DNA of 33,556 nt, taken from contig WQBJ01000041.1 of the NCBI GenBank assembly GCA_013032095.1, forward strand, positions 1-33,556. The letters run 5' to 3'. This document shows positions 16,656-24,329 of this stretch, piece after piece. A program made the position numbers and the translations under genes. Under the pieces are notes generated by a model. It had not been told where the DNA came from and made no database searches. It worked only from the letters and a program-made list of their open reading frames with translations. Within the stretch, counting starts at the first letter, position 1; each line of letters starts with the position of its first letter. This stretch comes from Ruegeria atlantica. GTDB taxonomy: Bacteria > Pseudomonadota > Alphaproteobacteria > Rhodobacterales > Rhodobacteraceae.

Positions 16656-18320
16656 CTACGACATCATTTCGGCCAAAGAGGCAGCTTTGTTTCGCGCTAC
16701 GTCCTTTTCAAAGCTGCGAAGCAACGTTGCTCTCAACTCGCGCAATTTGACTGGGCTTTTCAGGTCGCCTTTGTAGTCAAATTTCTCGCCCATCTCATTA
16801 ACTTCATAGTTAAGATCAACGATTATCGCTTTCAAAATTGCCTGTGTAGCGTCAAGGAACAATTCTAGTTTTTCCTGATCAAATAGGAGTTTTGGATTTT
16901 GGAAAATTTCTTTCCCAATATTGTCACCGCGCATTAATTCAGACAAAACGGACAACAGGAAGAACCGTGTCAATCCGTATTTTGACAATGGTTTATAGTC
17001 GATCAAGGGTGCCGTCGCCTGTATTCTTTCCATCAAAAGATGCAAGAAAATAATTCTGTTAGCATTGACCGCTGGCCGTGCAAATATTTCTGCGTATTTG
17101 TCATCAAATAACTTATAAACTTGGTGGCAAGTTTCGGGTTCCATGAGGTCGAACGCTAGAAGCAGCCTTCCGGCTTCTTCATTGGTTATCAGCTGTGTTC
17201 CATTTGTTTGCGGTTGGCCTCGTTTAATTTCAAGTTCATATTTACCTTCCGCAACACCTTTAAATTCTTCTCGAAGTCTTAACTGAACATCATTTGTAGC
17301 CTTAAGATCACGAGGCTTGATTGCATTCTGATTGTTGCTGTTTACTGTGATTTTGCGAGACAAGCCAGCATCGTTCAACTGGACCACCTTAGCGAGTACT
17401 CTTAAGTTTTCACTAAGATTGGCCCGTGTTTTTTTAAACGTGGATAAACTTTGCGCGCCATTAACAACTACATAGTTCGTGATTGTTAGACGCTCATTTT
17501 CCAGCTCTGCTTTGTCACAAAGTATCGTGACTCCATTGTGATACAGTGGAAAGTTTTGGTGTTCAGCTTGGTCTTGCACGCTTTCGCGGAGTGCTTTGTT
17601 TACCTTGGTGTTGCCCAACGATAAACGAACATTCTGAGAAAATAGTGTCCCGTCATCAATGCCTTCCATTTCGACAAGTTCAAGTGCTTGTACAGGAAGT
17701 ATGTAGGACGTTGCGACCTCACCTGTTTGCAGTGCCATGGGCGTGACGTAACTGGCATCGAAGGTAAATTGGCCTTTAACACCACCTTCCGTCTCAATAT
17801 CTATGAACTCTGACGCAATACGTGCGGGATCGAACACAAGTATGTTATCCGTCTGGTCCACAAATTCCTGGCCATTTGCGTCTAGATCGCGATTGCAGAC
17901 AAAGGCTCCTTTTACTGAGTACCCTTTCGAGACTAGCCCTTTAATGCTGTTGCGGGTCAAAACTGCTTTGAGTTCCACGTTACCCCCACCGTCCAGAAGG
18001 GCCTGAACCGAATCGGGGGTATCTAGTTGTGTTATGGTGCCTGCAAGTTCGCGCAGCGGTGCATCTCCCGTCGTACCCTTGCTCTGCTTTAGTTTTGATT
18101 GAAGAACAAAGATGCATTCCAACGTGTGGTCTACATAGATACCATCAATGCCCCTATCATTCGGCCGATCGCAAATCGCGTCATCAGCTTCAATTTCATC
18201 CAACCTGAATATGTTCTCAAGAAACCAGTTCAAGAATCCGATTGACTCGCCACGACCTTTTTCTTCGTAGGGAGCAAGCATCGGTTTTAGCTTTTGATAT
18301 TCAAGTTGGTCAGCTTGCAT
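16656..18320 (-). CDS. AIPR-family protein (abortive phage infection) with nuclease-like N-terminus
   Basis: A 554-residue protein whose central part matches the AIPR family, named after abortive phage-infection resistance proteins. Family marks are HNGVTILCD (261-269) and VVNGAQSLSTF (285-295), followed by the 'INTN/VNSNNQNAIKPRDL' block (residues about 328-342). The first 80 residues contain a pattern compatible with a PD-(D/E)xK or Mrr-like nuclease: D59 in DRGIDGI, then a hydrophobic strand ending in QSK (Q74, K76). This suggests a nuclease acting in phage defence, but no activity can be read from sequence. It has no obvious modification or antitoxin partner. The start has a weak ribosome binding site. 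As cargo of a small integrative element it fits the habit of such islands to carry defence genes. Confidence 0.82.
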   Translation of the reverse strand: MQADQLEYQKLKPMLAPYEEKGRGESIGFLNWFLENIFRLDEIEADDAICDRPNDRGIDGIYVDHTLECIFVLQSKLKQSKGTTGDAPLRELAGTITQLDTPDSVQALLDGGGNVELKAVLTRNSIKGLVSKGYSVKGAFVCNRDLDANGQEFVDQTDNILVFDPARIASEFIDIETEGGVKGQFTFDASYVTPMALQTGEVATSYILPVQALELVEMEGIDDGTLFSQNVRLSLGNTKVNKALRESVQDQAEHQNFPLYHNGVTILCDKAELENERLTITNYVVVNGAQSLSTFKKTRANLSENLRVLAKVVQLNDAGLSRKITVNSNNQNAIKPRDLKATNDVQLRLREEFKGVAEGKYELEIKRGQPQTNGTQLITNEEAGRLLLAFDLMEPETCHQVYKLFDDKYAEIFARPAVNANRIIFLHLLMERIQATAPLIDYKPLSKYGLTRFFLLSVLSELMRGDNIGKEIFQNPKLLFDQEKLELFLDATQAILKAIIVDLNYEVNEMGEKFDYKGDLKSPVKLRELRATLLRSFEKDVARNKAASLAEMMS

Positions 18321-18479
18321 TGGATCACCGCTCTACTATGCTTCGTTTTTCGCCTAACTAGCATTACGGTTCAACAACTTAAATAAGATTCAGCAACTTA
18401 CAGACCATGCCCTCTTACGCTTCCTAGTAATGCCTAAGATACTTCTTATAGAACAACGTGTGGGATGACTTGTTGTCAG

Positions 18480-18532
18480 GGGGGATAATACCCCCCATTA
18501 TGATACCTTACTTATGGGATTACATAAGTAAG
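18480..18532. repeat. Two adjacent hairpins downstream of the polymerase-like gene
   Basis: The first is GGGGG-ataata-CCCCC (18480-18495). The second is a perfect 10-bp inverted repeat CTTACTTATG (18507-18516) and CATAAGTAAG (18523-18532) around GGATTA. They lie 17-69 bases past the stop of the polymerase-like gene, in a 228-base gap. No T run follows either stem, so they are not ordinary intrinsic terminators. They could be an origin, a protein-binding site, or transcript-stabilising structures. Confidence 0.75.
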
Positions 18533-18548
18533 ATACCCAAACCCTCTC

Positions 18549-19922
18549 CTAGGCCGCTACTTTCTGAATTGGCCCATAAGACGACTTGATCTGAGGCACG
18601 AACCCAAACCGTTCGTTGTACACTTCCTGCAGTACAGCAATGGCAACGCTTTGATCCCGTTGCGGGACAATCAGACTGTCGTGAACTGGAAGGGATGGGA
18701 CACCAAACCGCTCAAACAGTCTTTGCATAACCAACAGGAAGCACTCTGCCTCTTCGTATTGCAAATCTGCCCAATCAAGTTGGTTCGGTTCCAAACAATG
18801 AAGAACCGGATGCCGACGGGAAACTTTCTTGACCACATCTTTGAGTTTGTAGCGGTCCCTTGGGTGATAGCCATGTTTGGCGACAAACTTCTCATCGAAC
18901 GACCTCGGCCAACGGGATGGGAACTTACCCCGTCCGATAGATGCGACAACGATCCGTTTTGTGACCTCTCTGGGTATTCCGGCGATCTGGTAAGGATCAC
19001 GGTCATAGGTGAGGGTTTTGTCTTGGAGTGCGTAGAGGATGGACAACTGACTTGCAGATACGTCGATTTCACATGTCGGCTCACCGTCGATCAGAATGGC
19101 TCTCCGCTCCTCTTTCGGCATCTGCATCCAGTCGTCGTCAGAGGCGCAATAGAAACGCCCCCCGAGATTGAAGTCGAAGCCCTCCCGGTCTCCGCAGTTG
19201 AAGATACGCCTCAGCATCGGTTGATCCGACAGGTTGAACCTGTGGCAAGCTAAATGCCTGTTCAAGGACTCAACTTCGGCTCTGCGTTCCTGAAACTTTG
19301 TGCCAGCCTGTTTGATGAGTTTTCCCCGTTCTGGAATGGCATAGTTGCTGCCTTTTGAGCCACGCACCTGTAGCACATTGGCGTGTCTGTGACTGCGTTC
19401 GAAATGCTCTGAGATGTTGGCCGCAGTGAGTTGGTAATTCTGGGCCATTTCCAGTAGTCGAGAGGTGGCTCTGAACCTTCTGGCCTTCCGGTATGTTTGG
19501 GTCTGGTCATCGACCTCAAAACAAGCACGGGAATGCACAAATCCGGTTTCCTCCATCAGCCCCATTCCTATCCAGTACTTCCGAAGTTTGGTCAGGGCAT
19601 CACTACTCACCAAGGTCTGTGCCAGTTCGTCTTTGTCGGCTGGTCGATACATGTAGCCATTGGCGGCATCGTTGGCGCTATGTTTGATTAAGTCAGCGGC
19701 CATGGCTCCTACGGCTAGTTTAAAGTTGTCCAAGTCTTTCTGTTTCCTCGCACGTATTCGGGCTGGGTGCTGCGCTTCTTCATGGGCAAAGGTTTGGTCG
19801 ATGAGGTTTGAAACGAAGTTCTTTGCAGCCTCGGTTGTCGTAGACCGATCTAACGTAGCAAAACGGGCTTGGTTTAAGGTTTCTCTTAGTTCTTTAGGTG
19901 CTATGGGTGTCACGTTGTTCAC
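18549..19922 (-). CDS. Putative polymerase-like protein of element A (family A-like palm motifs)
   Basis: A 457-residue protein that I cannot name with certainty. The C-terminal half shows three motifs in the order and spacing of single-subunit family A-type polymerases (DNA polymerase I and T7 RNA polymerase group). Motif A is EIDVSASQLSILYAL (285-299, D287). A motif B-like helix with R318 and K322 lies in REVTKRIVVASIGRG (318-332). Motif C is LPVHDSLIVP (411-420, H414 D415 S416). The upstream GRFYCASDDDWMQMPKEERR block also recurs in this sort of protein. There is no exonuclease domain or primase motif, and the N-terminal 230 residues look helical. The start is GTG 19922 with AAGGAG upstream. 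As the first gene in the minus-strand array it may replicate the excised element. Confidence is in the gene rather than the function. Confidence 0.75.
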   Translation of the reverse strand: MNNVTPIAPKELRETLNQARFATLDRSTTTEAAKNFVSNLIDQTFAHEEAQHPARIRARKQKDLDNFKLAVGAMAADLIKHSANDAANGYMYRPADKDELAQTLVSSDALTKLRKYWIGMGLMEETGFVHSRACFEVDDQTQTYRKARRFRATSRLLEMAQNYQLTAANISEHFERSHRHANVLQVRGSKGSNYAIPERGKLIKQAGTKFQERRAEVESLNRHLACHRFNLSDQPMLRRIFNCGDREGFDFNLGGRFYCASDDDWMQMPKEERRAILIDGEPTCEIDVSASQLSILYALQDKTLTYDRDPYQIAGIPREVTKRIVVASIGRGKFPSRWPRSFDEKFVAKHGYHPRDRYKLKDVVKKVSRRHPVLHCLEPNQLDWADLQYEEAECFLLVMQRLFERFGVPSLPVHDSLIVPQRDQSVAIAVLQEVYNERFGFVPQIKSSYGPIQKVAA

Positions 19923-20361
19923 GTTAACTCCTTACGTGGTGTCAGGTCTGTTTGGATTGCTGTCGCAATGGGGAACGGAAGAACCTCAGCAAATGCCCTT
20001 CACTGCGCCATCTGGTTTTCAGGCGAAGTGACTTGAGGCGATCATTCTTCCTTTTAAGGTCGAATTTGGGTGCAGGGGTGTGAGTGACGGTTTTTGCCGC
20101 CAAATGGGCTGTCACTTTACAAGGCGCAAAACAGCGCAAATCGGTCATTTTGCCGGGACCGTTAAGACACAAACAAAAAGAGGGACCTTGATGGCTGCGT
20201 CACCCACCTTCTGCCACTTCGCAAAAAAACGGGGTGTGTGCGTTTATGTACCACTAGATATAGCGTAGATGTATGGGGGTACCTAGTTAGGCAAGACATA
20301 ACGTATTGTTATTATTAGGTATGGTCTAACTTAACAACTAGATATATACCCGCAAATACAT
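19923..20361. other. Promoter/att-proximal region of element A without supported gene
   Basis: 439 bases between the polymerase-like gene and the attR copy. The part near 20222-20361 is AT-rich with short repeats (ACTAGATATA occurs at 20251-20260 and 20337-20346) and could hold integrase arm sites and the promoter of the minus-strand operon. Two short open frames (minus 19942-20172, basic, TTG start; plus 20080-20268) lack good start signals and recognisable sequence. Confidence 0.45.
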
Positions 20362-20401
20362 ACCGAAGATGTCGGGAGTTCGAGTCTCTCATCACCCACC
20401 A
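20362..20401 (+). repeat. Central att copy (copy 2 of 3)
   Basis: Forty bases identical to the tRNA-Val 3' part at 13353-13392, ending in CCACCA. The tRNA 5' half is missing, so this is not a functional tRNA. It is the distal end of element A and at the same time the proximal end of island B. Confidence 0.95.
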
Positions 20402-20419
20402 TCCTGTCCCCGTAATGTA

Positions 20420-22294
20420 TCAAGGCCTTACGCGACTAGCACCTCTAAATCCGCCCGTTTTGGACGTCATGGCCTTCGCATAATCACGTTTTACCGTTGC
20501 ACGGTCCTCGAAGCGAGCATGCACGACGCAAAAGAAAAGAGCACCGTCATTTAGACCGTTGCGTGGTGTAAACCAATCAAAGGGATCGGTCGGCTCTACC
20601 AATGCAGTCTGATTGGTTGGTGAAGTGGCTGGTGCGACACTGGCTTCACTATTTGTAATGTCAACTAGCAGTGATGGACGGGCCGTGCCGGTATCCGGTG
20701 TGAGAATACCCATGATCTGCTCGCGACCGGCCGGAACGAAACGCCCGCTCTCCTCGACTGGAAACCGGATCGGCTGTCCTGCATAAACATCTCGCTGCAC
20801 TTCGCTGTTCCTGACAACAATCGTGCCGTTAACAAGCACATACGGAATGCCTTCTGACGGCAGACCTTGCTGACCAAGCGTATAGTTCGCTTTTTCGGTC
20901 ACATTCTCCGGATCAAAAATCGTGATGTCAGCGACCATGCCTTCTTGCATACGCCCACGCACCTGCATTGCTCGCAACCCTGTGTCACCTAATCGCTTCG
21001 CATGGATGTAACTTAGCTGAGTGAGTGTGAGCATAAGCGGCACATTCGCTTCGCGCGCCAATCTCAAAACAAGTGCATGGCTGCCGGCAGATCTGGGATG
21101 CCCAGCATAGTCTTCATAGGGCGCATCCCAACTCATCAGATTGCCATCAATGTCCAGTCCGGCCATCCCGTCGCCCGAGATGCCGTAGCCCGCGATGGTG
21201 ATCCAGTCGTTTAACCATTGCTCCCTCGGCGGGCTAAAAACAATTGCCGTCCGTCCCGGTTCATTCTCAGCGAAGCTCAAGAACTCGTCTTTTGTCACGA
21301 AGCGATCGAGCTGGGGATCAAAGATGGTGTCTTCGTATTTGTACCCCATCGACCCTTCCCAATTTTCGGGTGCGATGATCGAAGCTCCGTAATTTCCCGA
21401 CCCGGCGGTCCAAGGATAGTAGCTGGCCCAGACGTTGTAGCCTTGGTCGCGGGCCATCTGGAGCTTTTCCTGATTCTCCCACCAGCCATAGTCATTGTCA
21501 TGGTGTATGTGGAGCGGTGCGCCAAGCACCATCGCATTGACCAGGATTTCATTTACACCCGTCTGTGTTTCTGTCGGCGTTGAAGCACTGGGATGAAATC
21601 GGTGATGGACGGAAGTCAGTCTACCGTAACGCGCCGCAGCCCGCTGTGCTTCGAACATCTCATAGGTTGTAATACCTTCGCGGGCGTAACCGATGGTCGA
21701 TCCCACACCGAGTGCTCCAAGACGTAGTCCCTCATCCAGCTGGGCAGTGATTTCGTTCATCTGCTCACGGTTGCTTGGTACAGAAGACCACCCCTCGACG
21801 CCGTCTTCCACAGATTGTGCCCTCAGTGCGAAGAAGTTCCGGAAGTCTATGTCCCCACCTTCAAGCACGAGGCCGTCATGAACCCGCATCCGTGCGAATT
21901 CTTGTCCAACGACCGTGCCATAGTTAGCCTGCGTCGCGCCTTCGCGAGCACCATACCATTCATCGATGTTCGCTGCCCCAACCTCAAAATCCATTTGAGT
22001 CGTAACGCCGTCGCGAAGGTTGACCTTGATACCCCAAGGATCAAGCCCGTGTTGCTCAAGGTCGATAAACCCGGGCGCCACAACATGCCCTGTGGCGTCG
22101 ATGGCTTCGCTGCCGTCAATATCTTCGTCGGTAATCGCAGTGATCCAGCCGTTGCTTATTCCCACGTTGGCGATCTGATCGAACCCGGTTTCCGGGTCCA
22201 TTACCCGACCGTTGAGAATGACGACGTCGTAGGTTTGCGCGACACAAAAAGTCGAACACACAGACAACGTGCCTGCCAGAATCAGGGTACGCAT
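20420..22294 (-). CDS. Exported D-aminoacylase / D-glutamate deacylase-like amidohydrolase
   Basis: An amidohydrolase-superfamily protein, 624 residues, with a signal peptide (1-19, cleaved before QTYDVV) that puts it in the periplasm. It most resembles N-acyl-D-amino acid deacylases of the D-glutamate deacylase type: VVAPGFIDL (71-79), E104 in MDFEVGA at the bridging position, H230/H231 in TSVHHRF, H262/H264 in LHIHHDND, and a late AGHPRSAGSHA segment. The first metal motif reads EQH (80-82) instead of HxH, so one metal ligand seems replaced by glutamate. About 90 residues follow the usual end of the family; that tail (from about 535) is unrecognised and stops 19 bases from the att core. GGGAGGA precedes the ATG. 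It is the last gene of a four-gene unit. Confidence 0.82.
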   Translation of the reverse strand: MRTLILAGTLSVCSTFCVAQTYDVVILNGRVMDPETGFDQIANVGISNGWITAITDEDIDGSEAIDATGHVVAPGFIDLEQHGLDPWGIKVNLRDGVTTQMDFEVGAANIDEWYGAREGATQANYGTVVGQEFARMRVHDGLVLEGGDIDFRNFFALRAQSVEDGVEGWSSVPSNREQMNEITAQLDEGLRLGALGVGSTIGYAREGITTYEMFEAQRAAARYGRLTSVHHRFHPSASTPTETQTGVNEILVNAMVLGAPLHIHHDNDYGWWENQEKLQMARDQGYNVWASYYPWTAGSGNYGASIIAPENWEGSMGYKYEDTIFDPQLDRFVTKDEFLSFAENEPGRTAIVFSPPREQWLNDWITIAGYGISGDGMAGLDIDGNLMSWDAPYEDYAGHPRSAGSHALVLRLAREANVPLMLTLTQLSYIHAKRLGDTGLRAMQVRGRMQEGMVADITIFDPENVTEKANYTLGQQGLPSEGIPYVLVNGTIVVRNSEVQRDVYAGQPIRFPVEESGRFVPAGREQIMGILTPDTGTARPSLLVDITNSEASVAPATSPTNQTALVEPTDPFDWFTPRNGLNDGALFFCVVHARFEDRATVKRDYAKAMTSKTGGFRGASRVRP

Positions 22295-22363
22295 GGATAG
22301 ATCCTCCCTTAGATCAGAGAAATTGCATATTTCGATGCTTTTAACGTCTGCTTTCGACCCACA

Positions 22364-23542
22364 TTAGAAAACGACCCGGGTTCTTAGGCTGAACAGAGTA
22401 ATGCTGTCCTGCATGGGATTCAGCAGCGGGGTCGAAATGTACTGCAGGGACGGCGTGATCTGCAGTCCGGGCGAGATTGAAAACCGGTAGAATGCTTCGA
22501 GCGTGAACTGGTCACCGTCTATGCCTCTCGCCTCGGCCCAGTTCAGGCCCAGCCCGGCCAAATCGGTATTGCGACCATAGTAACCCAGACCGGCAGAAAC
22601 CGACCGATCATAGAGCGCTGCGGTCCCTTTTGAGGCCCCTGCCCGAAAGAAGGGCATCCACTTATTGTCAACAAACCATGCGGCAGAAAACGCAGCGCCG
22701 TAGTCTTCCGCTCGACTGCCATCTTCGGCCGCATCCGCATGCCAGAGGGTCAGATGGATATTGTCGAAATAGATGCGATCAAAGCCGGAGGTGTAACCAA
22801 GTTCGAGTGATTTGAAGAGATTGCCGTCGCTGAACACATCAAAGTTTGGATTAGACGGGTCGGCGTTTGCATCTGAAATGCTCGCGACAGCGTAGAAGTT
22901 TTCACTCAGCTTGATCCCACCGGCAATGCCAAGACCTTGGTTGGGCGTGTTAATTGTCGGGTTGGTATTGAAAGACAGGTTTTGGAAACCACTGTAGGGG
23001 CTTACCAACCCATAAATGTCCACAAAGTCTGTTACATCAATCTGCCCGACTTGCAGCGTCCAGGAACCGTTCTCGACCCTTTGGGTCCAGAAAAGGTTGG
23101 TCAGCAGCAGACCATTATCGTTGAAAGCTGTTCCCGTGATTGAAAGGGCTCCGCCATCCAGCCCGAGAAACTGCGGAGCAACGTCCGTGTAGCTGTGCCG
23201 GTCTTCAATCTTAAATGTCAGGGAACCCCGTTCAGTTGCCTGCCAACTCCCATAGAAACGTGCTATTCCGCTGGCTGCTTCGCCGGTTCCCAGATCAGCA
23301 TTCGTGGATTGGCCCAATGCCAAGTAATCAATGTTAAACCGAAACCCACCCTCAGCCAGTCGGTCTTTCCACTGAAACCAACCCGGTGCAATATTGCGCG
23401 GAAAATCGGAACGGTATTGCGGATCAGTTAGACCATCTCCGGGCTCTAGATCAGCTTCGACTGAAGAGGGCCCGGACAGACCTTGAGCCGACGCTGCGCC
23501 AGAAAAGGCAATGCTCAATGCGGCAACTAGAAGTCTTATCAT
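22364..23542 (-). CDS. OprB-like outer-membrane porin
   Basis: An outer-membrane beta-barrel protein of the carbohydrate-selective porin (OprB) type, 392 residues. It has a signal peptide (1-19, LLVAALSIAFSGAASA), alternating hydrophobic/polar strands throughout, the family's early WFQWKDRLAEGGFRF segment, FLGLDGG and INTPNQGLGIAGGI loops, and a C-terminal phenylalanine (RTRVVF), the outer-membrane assembly signal. OprB porins admit small sugars, but substrate range varies. Here it is in a unit with two exported amidohydrolases, so the cargo may be an N-acylated or cyclic amide. Its ATG overlaps the TGA of the DUF3299 gene (23539-23542). Confidence 0.85.
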   Translation of the reverse strand: MIRLLVAALSIAFSGAASAQGLSGPSSVEADLEPGDGLTDPQYRSDFPRNIAPGWFQWKDRLAEGGFRFNIDYLALGQSTNADLGTGEAASGIARFYGSWQATERGSLTFKIEDRHSYTDVAPQFLGLDGGALSITGTAFNDNGLLLTNLFWTQRVENGSWTLQVGQIDVTDFVDIYGLVSPYSGFQNLSFNTNPTINTPNQGLGIAGGIKLSENFYAVASISDANADPSNPNFDVFSDGNLFKSLELGYTSGFDRIYFDNIHLTLWHADAAEDGSRAEDYGAAFSAAWFVDNKWMPFFRAGASKGTAALYDRSVSAGLGYYGRNTDLAGLGLNWAEARGIDGDQFTLEAFYRFSISPGLQITPSLQYISTPLLNPMQDSITLFSLRTRVVF

Positions 23543-24303
23543 TCAGACGCCTTTGCCCCGCCGGTCTTGCGATTTCCCGCCGCCCGGATGCGATCAGCGG
23601 CGCGCTGTTTCCATTCCAGCCTGTCTGCCTCCGTTTCCAGAGTCTCGACGCTCTCCGTCTCCAACTGGAAGGTAGCACTCATGGGCATAAGGCCATCCAC
23701 GACCATCATGTTTTGCACCGTGGGATCAATCTTCAGTGTGCCCGTTAGCCTTACGGGCTCATGAAAATAACTAGGCGTCCAATCGCCATTTAACAGCACA
23801 CGGATCATCTGATTTGGCGGAGGTGGAGGCATGTGGCTACACATCCCGCGTTCTGGCACCAAATAGGCTACAGGTCGTCCGTCCGGATCGCTCGGGGCGG
23901 GAATGGCGAAGCCCGCCAGTGTGATTGTTTGACCATCGAATTGCGGATTTCCGTTTGTTCCAGCCTTTCTTCGCCGTTCCGTCACAATCTCTCGTTGATC
24001 GAGTAGCCAGTCGGCATCAATCCCATCAGCCGCCAAGGCATCCTCGGTCTCGGTCAGAAGCTCTTGCCATTTCTGCCTCTCTTCTTTGGTGCCACCGTCC
24101 TGCTGCAGCCTGCCGCGCAGCCGCACGACGTAAAGGATATCGTCGAATTGTTCGGGGCTGAGATCACGGTAGGGGTCTTCAAAGATCTGCACGGAAGGGT
24201 CCGGCAGGTCGGACCAGTCAAGCATCGTGCCTGGTGTCGCCATGGCGAGAGCGCCGCACCAAACTAATCCGGCGAATACTGCGAAGAGCAGCGAATGGCG
24301 CAT
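23539..24303 (-). CDS. DUF3299-family exported protein
   Basis: A 254-residue protein with an N-terminal signal sequence (1-22, LLFAVFAGLVWCGALAMA). The DUF3299 hallmark is clear: TITLAGFAIP, then LVPERGMCSHMPPPPPNQMI (149-167), with the conserved cysteine and histidine (C155, H157). Its biochemical role is unknown; some members are called lipoproteins, but I see no lipobox here. I set the start at ATG 24303, which has GGAGG six bases upstream; the frame runs 32 codons further without signal-like sequence. It starts 26 bases after the amidohydrolase gene and overlaps the porin gene, so it is in the middle of the operon. Confidence 0.85.
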   Translation of the reverse strand: MRHSLLFAVFAGLVWCGALAMATPGTMLDWSDLPDPSVQIFEDPYRDLSPEQFDDILYVVRLRGRLQQDGGTKEERQKWQELLTETEDALAADGIDADWLLDQREIVTERRRKAGTNGNPQFDGQTITLAGFAIPAPSDPDGRPVAYLVPERGMCSHMPPPPPNQMIRVLLNGDWTPSYFHEPVRLTGTLKIDPTVQNMMVVDGLMPMSATFQLETESVETLETEADRLEWKQRAADRIRAAGNRKTGGAKASE

Positions 24304-24329
24304 GATCCCCTCCGGTTGCTCCGTGCGTA

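Noticed and set aside
19942..20172. A basic 76-residue minus-strand frame just upstream of the polymerase-like gene, considered as an excisionase or antitoxin
   Set aside because: TTG start, no ribosome binding site and no helix-turn-helix pattern; it remains possible but is not supported.
20362..20401. Possible second tRNA gene
   Set aside because: Only the 3' half of tRNA-Val is present; acceptor 5' strand, D arm and anticodon are missing.
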